Position numbers and translations under genes: made by a program | In this document: positions 58,801 through 64,000 of the stretch, piece by piece | Position numbering within the stretch: the stretch's first letter is position 1 | Layout of the letters: each line of letters starts with the position of its first letter | Origin: Choristoneura fumiferana | Taxonomy: Eukaryota; Arthropoda; Insecta; Lepidoptera; Tortricidae | Assembly: GCF_025370935.1 (NCBI RefSeq) | Contig: NC_133481.1 | Span: 7,362,902-7,426,901, forward strand | Direction: 5' to 3' | DNA: 64,000 nt | The notes under the pieces: model-generated | Seen by the model: the letters and a program-made list of their open reading frames with translations, nothing else | Told to the model about the DNA's origin: nothing | Database searches by the model: none

Positions 58801-61800
58801 TGAGTTGATACATAGCGACATCTGTGGACCGATGTCAGAAACCTCTCTACAAGGTAACAAGTATGCCTTATTATTTGTAGATGATTATACACGCTTTATT
58901 TTTATATATTTTATTTCTTCGAAGACAGAAGTGAAAGAAAAGTTTTGCCATTTCCAAAAATTAGTGGAACGGCAAACTGGAGCTCAAAATAAAAGCTGTT
59001 AGACGGACAATGGAGGTGAATATGTCAACAAAGAACTGTCAGATCATTTTCGTACTAATGGTATTGTGCACCAAACGACAGTGAAGTACAGTCCGCAACA
59101 AAATGGATTAGCAGAACGAACTATACGCTCAGTAATCGAGAAAGCTCGTTCTATGTTGCACAGTGTTCTCTCTCCAAAGCGTATTGGGAAGACGCGGTAA
59201 CAAACTTCGGTGTATTTAAAGAATAGGTCCCCCCATCGCGCGCTTAACAACTTAACTCCTTTTGGAAATGTAATGACCGTAAACCGAATCTAAGTAACCT
59301 TAGGGTTTTTCGGGTGTCGAGCTTTGATTCATGTACCTGATTGTCAACGGAAGAAATTTGATATGAAAGCGATTGAATGTATCTTTGTTGGATATTCAGA
59401 TGATCCAAATAGTTACATATTCAGAGACCCTCAATATCCAAGAAGGTTACTAAGTCACGTGACGTTACATTCTTCGAAGGTTGCTTCACAAGTTTGAAGA
59501 ACAATAAATTGAATGAAGAGCCAAGTACGTCCAAAAACGTTCCAGTATCTGGTCCTGTCATACTGTTAGACAATATGAGACCGGTACAAGAGCAAGAAGA
59601 TAGGTTGGTAGAGTCCCCTGCTCCTGTATGCGAGGAAAATGTATCTAGAGAGTCAAATGCCTCTCCTAGTACTATTCATGAGGCAAATGATATGTTACAC
59701 GAAGAATTTCATGATGCTTCTGCTGATCCACTTCCTGAAACGTCATGTCCACCTGAGACTGAGGTATTGGAGGACTGTCCTGTGGTAGAAGATCGGAGAT
59801 ATCCAACTAGGGATAGAAAACCTCCAGATTATTTCTCCTATCACACATTAGCTGAGGACAGAGAACCTCAAACGTACTCTCAAGCCATGCGAGACGATGA
59901 CGCGGATAAATGGAAGTCAGCCATGCAAGATGAGTATGATTCGCTAATGAAAATGAATACATGGAAGCTGGTGGACAGGCCTGATCGTAAAATAATTCCC
60001 TGCAAATGGGTGTACAAGTTGAAGACAGATACACACGGTAATATCACTAGGTATAAAGCTAGACTAGTAATAAAGGGCTTTAATCAAGTCGCGGGAGTAG
60101 ATTACCACGAGACTTTTTCGCCGGTGATCAGACATTCATCTCTGCGTACTTTATTTGCCTTAGCCGCCGAAATGGACCTTAAAATGCATCACTTGGATGT
60201 CGACACTGTCTTTTTGAATGGCGACCTAGAAGAGGAGGTCTACATGGACCAGCCTCATGGTTTTGTGAAGAAGGGCCATGAAGATAAGGTATGTCTCCTG
60301 CAAAAGTCCTTATATGGGCTAAAGCAAGCCCCTCGTGCGTGGAACATTAAACTTAACGAAACCTTGTCTAAAATAGGTTTTAATAGGTGCCTACTGAACC
60401 ATGTGTATATAAGAAACTCATTGGTTCTGAAATAATATTACTGGCCATATTTGTTGATGACCTAATTATATTTTCCAAGAACGACACTTCGTATGTCAAA
60501 GTCAAAAGTGATTTACAAAAATACTTTTCACTCAAAGACTTAGGGCCGTTGAAATATTATTTAGGAATAAATATTGATTGTAATAATGGAAAAGTTACTA
60601 TAAATCAAAAGTCGTACATTACTTCGCTACTGAAGAAGTACGCATTACAGAATGCAAAGGAATTTGACACGCCATTAGCTAATAGCAAGCTAGCTGCTGA
60701 TCTGAAGGTAAGGAGTCAACTTATGATTATCAGCAGATAATTGGCTGTCTTATGTATCTTGCTGTGAATACACGGCCAGATATTGCGTTTGCTGCCAGTT
60801 ATTTGAGCCAATTTAATACTAAATGTGGCAAAATTCATTGTACGGCAAAACGGGTGCTTCAATATTTAAAGCGCACTATAGATTATTCTTAATCTATAGG
60901 AAAACTGAATACCTCTTATGGGTTATACGGATGCTGACTGGGCAAATTGTACCAGTGATCGGCGCTCTTATACCGGTTACTGTTTTCAAACTTGCAGATG
61001 GCCGGTGTCATGGGCGTCAAAGAAACAGCCTACAGTGGCGTTGTCGTCAACTGAAGCCGAAATATGGCACTAACAGAAGCAGCAAAAGAAGCTACATATT
61101 TGCGTAGATTCATTGCTCAGGTATGTAGCAATAATGATCAATATCCTACTATAACTTTATACAGCGATAGTCAGAGTGCACAAAACTTGGCATATAATCC
61201 CGTAAACCATGGTAGGACCAAGCACATTGACACGAAATTTCATTTTATTCGGGAAAAGGTGTCAGATAATATTATAAAACTAAAATTCATTAGTTCGAGC
61301 AATATGTCTGCTGATGTGCTCACCAAATGTCTGGGTAAAATTGCACATCAAAGATGTATTCAAGGGTTAGGTTTAATTAATTTACCTAGTTGATACCTGT
61401 ATTTTTTTGAATTTTATGTTTTATAGTTCGTTGGTTTTATCTACTGTTTGGTTTGTGATGTTACATTTAAAGTATTCTGTTATGAGCAAGTTTATGTACA
61501 GAGAATTTTGATTATGGGCGGGTGTTAAAATAGGTACTCTATTGTTTGTACATAGGTACTGGCTATTTTTATAAGCTTTTGTAATCAAATTTCTATTTCC
61601 TTATATTTAAACTTGACTGACATAATTGTTTATACTTTACTTTCAATACAAATTCCAATCAAAGCATGTCGTTTCTTTAACAAATTTACTACACTAACCA
61701 CCAGTTAACACTAATCAATGGATGGTGAAACAGCCCCTAAGTCAAGGAAAGTATGAATAATAAAAACGGGCTCGAAAATTGTCCGTATTACAATAAAAAA

Positions 61801-62783
61801 TGAGAAATTCGTATTATAATTATGAACAAAAGAAAAACCTCATAGAAATGGGCCTTGATTTGAAGACACTGTAAAACATATTTTACAATAATACCCACTC
61901 AAAACCCTGGTGAATTCTACCTTGAAAGGAAGTCGAGATTCTTGGATATATTTTTGCAACAGTAGTTTTACTGATTTACTCCATGAAACTAGTACGTGCC
62001 TTCTTGCAAACTGCAGGAGTAGCTATCTAAGCAACGTTTCTTAACTGAATGGCGGAAAATATCCTTGTTATTTGTACTTGCCCTTGTTCGTAAAATAAGC
62101 TCTATTGTGAAATTAAGAAACTTTATCCCTGTTTTATCAATCAGCTTACAAACTGCGACTAAATTTCTTTAGTACTAAAATAAACTCAATAAGGTAGGTA
62201 TTAAGATGCATATTTTTAATTCCATATAAAATCGAAATAACTTCAATTGTATGTAATCAGAATAATTTGACTGAACTGTTTACTACCGAGGATGCATTGT
62301 GAGATTTGGACTAGCAAGTTTTTGATTAGCATGATTTTATCTGACTGATTTAGTCATAAAGCACTTATGAACGACAAACTGAATTATACTTTTTCTGTAA
62401 TTATTCTACTTTTTTCTAAATAGTTTAGAACCCTGTTAAGTAAATTAAACTTCAAAAAATCAAAATCGGTACAAATGAAGAACATGACGAGAGGTCTTTG
62501 CCCAGCAGTGGGACATTTAATAAGGCCACATAATAGGAAAACTATGAAAAAACCATAACTTACTAAATAATCTGGTAGCCCACATGGCCTTGGTGAAAAA
62601 GAGGTAGCCTCCGTATACTGCTCCGGTATGGAGTAGTACAAACAGGATGACGTTTCTCCAGACTATGTTCAGCTTCCTTTTCTCAGCGGAGGGAGGGACA
62701 TGGACGGCTACATCTTTGTCGTCGGTGGCTGCGTCGGACTCTTCCAACACCCAGGATGGAGGTGGTTGCCCTTGAGGAGGCAT
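43886..62783 (-). CDS. Acyl-CoA delta-9 desaturase, NPVE type, 4 coding exons, 353 aa
   Basis: Minus-strand exons 62783-62564, 52127-51997, 45521-45316 and 44390-43886 join in frame (phases 1, 0, 2) into 353 residues, the usual family length. The three histidine boxes that bind the di-iron centre are HRLWAH (90-95), HRMHH (127-131) and HNYHH (267-271), plus NSAAHKWG at 234-241. The stretch SGLGITAGAHRLWAH and hydrophobic pairs before box 1 and after box 2 fit a four-span ER membrane protein. In Lepidoptera the four-residue signature before box 3 separates classes; here it is NPVE (250-253), the group of delta-9 desaturases preferring C16 over C18 substrates. It introduces a cis double bond into fatty acyl-CoA with cytochrome b5 and NADH. 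An acceptor 4 nt before the ATG shows an upstream 5' UTR exon. Coding intron 1 holds nested copia elements. Confidence 0.96.
44460..44588. repeat. Foldback MITE, TACAGTCAAGT type
   Basis: Arms of about 21 bp, TACAGTCAAGTGTAAAAATA and its complement, with weaker pairing inside. It shares termini with 32869 and 38560 but not the interior. Desaturase intron 3 (between the last two coding exons). Confidence 0.85.
46379..46985 (-). repeat. Dispersed repeat of the CCCGCGG family (long form)
   Basis: Starts GACTAGCTTTTGCCCGCGGC and TTCGCTCGCG, and ends with (CAGT)n and TCTTTTAAATATAGAGATTG. Desaturase intron 2. Confidence 0.65.
47307..47746 (-). repeat. Dispersed repeat, GGTTCCG-hairpin family, copy 3 (inverted)
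   Basis: Begins TTTTAGGGTTCCGTACCC and ends GCGCGAGTCCGACTCGCACT then TATCCGG. Desaturase intron 2. Confidence 0.75.
48225..48560 (-). pseudogene. RTE-type LINE 3' end (C-terminus of reverse transcriptase)
   Basis: A 111-codon open frame reads RQRTKVTDVAQRISSLKWRW, AGHVCRRTDERWSRRVLEW, GKRSVGRPEAQWTDDL and ends EEAFVQQWTAVS then a (TGATGA) tail. This is the C-terminal end of RTE-clade endonuclease/reverse transcriptases. It is 5'-truncated as usual for LINE insertions. Desaturase intron 2. Confidence 0.85.
48945..49082 (+). mobile_element. Non-LTR retrotransposon 3' end
   Basis: GAGTTTCTGGCCGGATTCTC, TTCCGAACCGGTGCATGGTA, TTGAATAAAGATATTTTGAC and a (TTTGAC)n tail are a common lepidopteran LINE 3' UTR. 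An (AT)n run lies just before it (48930-48950). Confidence 0.7.
49393..49923 (-). pseudogene. Non-LTR retrotransposon C-terminal fragment (second LINE family)
   Basis: The minus frame reads FHLKCLRGITGIKWFDRVRN, TEILKRAGVAGLAAYLMRRQ, LRWCGHVFRMPDERVAKRIF and GGQILRYKDVLKRH. This is the conserved region after the reverse transcriptase in a LINE family widespread in invertebrates, distinct from the RTE copies. The N-terminal part is absent. Confidence 0.8.
50204..50800 (-). repeat. Dispersed repeat with an internal ~115-125-bp tandem triplication
   Basis: Begins TAGCGTTTACCTGCGGCTTC. The block CCAAATTTCATGACT ... TTTTATCCCTATCCCGTGGG ... CGGGATAAAAAGTAG ... TTCCAGACGTCCAGCTA occurs three times, at about 50343, 50460 and 50577. 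Ends (ACTC)n, ACAAACTTTCATATTTATGA. Desaturase intron 2. Confidence 0.75.
52685..52852 (+). repeat. 5' LTR of the outer copia element
   Basis: 168 bp, TG...CA. It differs from the 3' LTR almost only by one- or two-base changes in homopolymer runs. A primer-binding-like CGTTATCAGCACGAA follows at 52858-52872. Confidence 0.9.
53104..53211 (+). repeat. 5' LTR of the inner copia element
   Basis: 108 bp; identical to the 3' LTR (57408-57513) apart from a 2-bp indel at TACGTTTGTCAC. The primer-binding-like CGTTATCAGCACGAA is at 53214-53228. Confidence 0.92.
53407..57370 (+). pseudogene. Inner copia gag-pol, broken by frameshifts
   Basis: In order: gag (AKEAWDALSSAYEDKGLGRR at about 53650), a degraded zinc-knuckle area, a protease site where one base is missing from the DSGA codons (about 54190), GAG-pre-integrase (LWHRRLGHLC), and the integrase core with HSDICGP and KSDNGKEY. 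A frame change comes before IAERTNRSILEK (about 55100). Reverse transcriptase follows with HLDVDTAFLNG and FHVDDIVIL at the catalytic site (a V-D-D motif with H in place of the more usual Y or F). RNase H has GYADADWANC and LSSSEAEYM. At least five frame breaks, mostly single-base, so it cannot be read as one polyprotein as given. Confidence 0.88.
57408..57513 (+). repeat. 3' LTR of the inner copia element
   Basis: 106 bp. A polypurine stretch, GGGGAG, lies just upstream, as expected for plus-strand priming. Confidence 0.9.
57514..61393 (+). pseudogene. Outer copia gag-pol (main part), broken
   Basis: Gag resumes right after the inner element (MRNYLMHEDLW), with ASEAWTALQNAYEDKGMGRR, the family's gag domain. 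A zinc knuckle with CNEPGHKRP is followed by a frame break. The protease motif TIDSGATRHMTSR (about 58210) is intact and a stop follows at 58377. GAG-pre-integrase and integrase carry HSDICGP and TDNGGEY with a stop codon just before the latter. Reverse transcriptase (59494-60740) has HLDVDTVFLNG and IFVDDLIIF. RNase H (60900-61390) ends with LYSDSQSAQNLAYNPVNHGR. Several frameshifts and stops. The part before the inner element (about 53000-53103) holds the start of gag. Confidence 0.88.
61523..61693 (+). repeat. 3' LTR of the outer copia element
   Basis: 171 bp, ends ACTACA then the target copy CTAAC. The purine-rich ATGGGCGGG lies just upstream. Confidence 0.9.
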
Positions 62784-62790
62784 TTTTCTA
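62784..62790 (-). other. Splice acceptor just upstream of the desaturase start codon
   Basis: The minus strand reads CCTTCTTCCATAG then AAAA and the ATG. This pyrimidine-rich tract plus AG four bases from the start codon implies an untranslated first exon and the promoter further right, perhaps beyond the window. Confidence 0.65.
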
Positions 62791-63539
62791 TGGAAGAAGG
62801 AAAATGAAAATTAATTCTTAGTTTAAAGTAAAAAAACTCCGAGCTTTAGTTTTTAGGGTTCTCTAGGGTACGTCCAGTTAGGGTAGGCTTTAAAAGTTAA
62901 CGAGTAATGCCGATCAATACTTGTTATTGAATATTTGTCGCATATTAGTACGAAACCCCACATTGTTCCTGACCCGACACACAATTGACCGGTTTTTTTA
63001 GTCAATACAAATCATGTTTTTTTCAGATTTTTTAATCATGGATCACATCGCTATTCAAAAAAATGTATTTATTTTTAAAACCTTTTTTTTATTTACGCAT
63101 CATTGCGCCAAAATTTGCAGTAAATTTATTTGTTATAAATTCACGTTACCGCTATTTATTTCAAAAACCCGAGTGTTAATCCTCAAAGAGTAGCGACCAG
63201 CAGCTACGCAGACGCGTAAAAGTACACTAAGCACCAACAGGTAAGTAAATTGATGATGATAGACATATAAATTGATTGCAGGATATGAATCTTTTCTTTA
63301 TCTGTCCTTTTGCAGACTTTTCATGGCCATCATTCAAAATTATGTACAAATTAGACTGATAGCCGATATTTTTTTACTAAACAACTTAAGATAATTTTAT
63401 TAATAAGGTAAGCACGAGTATTGTAAAGCTTTTTTTGCGAAGGACAGATAATAATCAATCTTTTAGTTTACAATACAAAACAATACCTAACTTTTACCAA
63501 ACACCACAATACAGTAAGCAGTATAGATAACCTAACCAT
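62791..63539. other. 5' intron or flank of the desaturase, nothing recognised
   Basis: AT-rich, with long T and A runs. No convincing untranslated exon, TATA box or repeat could be picked out. Confidence 0.4.
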
Positions 63540-63775
63540 CAAAAAGTTGTAAAACCCCCGACTTTGTCGCTTTAAAGTTCAATATCTCAAAAACGGCTGA
63601 ACTGATTTTGATGAATCATATCTAAGAACCAGCGCCAGAAAACTTGCTTTCAAATAATAATAAAAAACCGCATTCAAATCGGTCCACCCGTTTAAGAGCT
63701 ACAGTGCCACAGACAGACACAGACACACATAGCGGTCAAACTATACACCCTTTTTGCGTCGGGGGCTAAAAACAG
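63540..63775 (-). repeat. Dispersed repeat, CCCCCGACGCAAAAAG family, inverted copy
   Basis: ACCCCCGACTTTGTCGCTTT ... GCATTCAAATCGGTCCACCC ... CTTTTTGCGTCGGGGG. Pairs with 27475-27690. Confidence 0.8.
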
Positions 63776-64000
63776 AGGTACATGAAAATCTAGTAAATTA
63801 TGTTTTTTTTTCTTTTATTTGGGGTTATAGTATGCACCAAAGCATACAAAGGACGGTATCTGATTACTGTTGGGAATACAGTGAATAAATTTAAAGGCAG
63901 TCGATAAACGGCATACAAAGAACCCTAATCAATATTTTTAATTATTTTACACAGCTTATGATAAAACTTTCTCCAGTGTTGGTGGCACAAATTACGATTA

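Larger units (their letters stand above)
52685..61693 (+). mobile_element. Outer Ty1/copia retrotransposon, interrupted
   Basis: LTRs 52685-52852 and 61523-61693 begin TGTTAAAATAGG and end TTTACTACA. The 5-bp duplication CTAAC (52680-52684, 61694-61698) marks the insertion into the MITE. Without the inner copia it is about 4.6 kb, the normal length. Same strand sense as each other, opposite to the desaturase. Confidence 0.92.
52588..61737. mobile_element. MITE split by the copia insertion, TAA target duplication
   Basis: Left piece 52588-52684 and right piece 61699-61737 carry 36-bp inverted ends with one mismatch (GGGGCTGTTTCACC ... TCCATTGATTAGTGTTAACT). TAA flanks both sides (52585-52587, 61738-61740), as with PIF/Harbinger elements. 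The uninterrupted relative is at 42358-42494. Desaturase coding intron 1. Confidence 0.88.

Overview
This window looks like nuclear DNA of a moth or butterfly (Lepidoptera). It is AT-rich and intron-containing, and it is packed with dispersed repeats typical of lepidopteran genomes: tRNA-derived SINEs, RTE-type LINE tails, small inverted-repeat DNA elements and copia elements. The desaturase at the right carries the NPVE signature of the lepidopteran delta-9 class. Gene models below were built by reading splice junctions and checking that frames join across them; no database search was possible.

Left part (1-12 kb): an NPC2-like (ML-domain) lipid-binding gene cluster. One complete four-exon gene lies on + (2047-6999). 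A paralogous exon lies on - at 546-664, and a terminal exon of a third member lies on - at 11674-11792. The space between them is filled by repeats. The most striking is one SINE copy (8611-10710) cut into four pieces by three different DNA elements.

Middle (12-43.9 kb): a repeat-rich stretch with two weak candidate exons (16.5 kb and 19.1 kb), followed by a four-exon rhodopsin-family neuropeptide-type GPCR on - (39550 down to 28702). TM1-5, TM6, TM7 and the C-terminal tail are on separate exons joined by in-frame introns. Its introns hold foldback elements, a Tc1/mariner-like relic and SINE copies. A foldback element with about 125-bp arms around seven direct repeats, mostly 51 bp, lies between the GPCR and the next gene.

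Right part (43.9-64 kb): an acyl-CoA delta-9 desaturase on - (62783 down to 43886), four coding exons, 353 residues, with all three histidine boxes. Its first coding intron holds a nest: a 3-bp-TSD MITE (52588-61737), containing a copia element (52685-61693), containing a second copia element (53104-57513). Target-site duplications are readable for all three, one of them with a single mismatch.

The three gene families fit insect lipid handling (NPC2, desaturase) and peptide signalling (GPCR), but nothing shows that they are co-regulated. No complete tRNA, rRNA or CRISPR array was seen. Many short open frames here are repeat-derived or chance.
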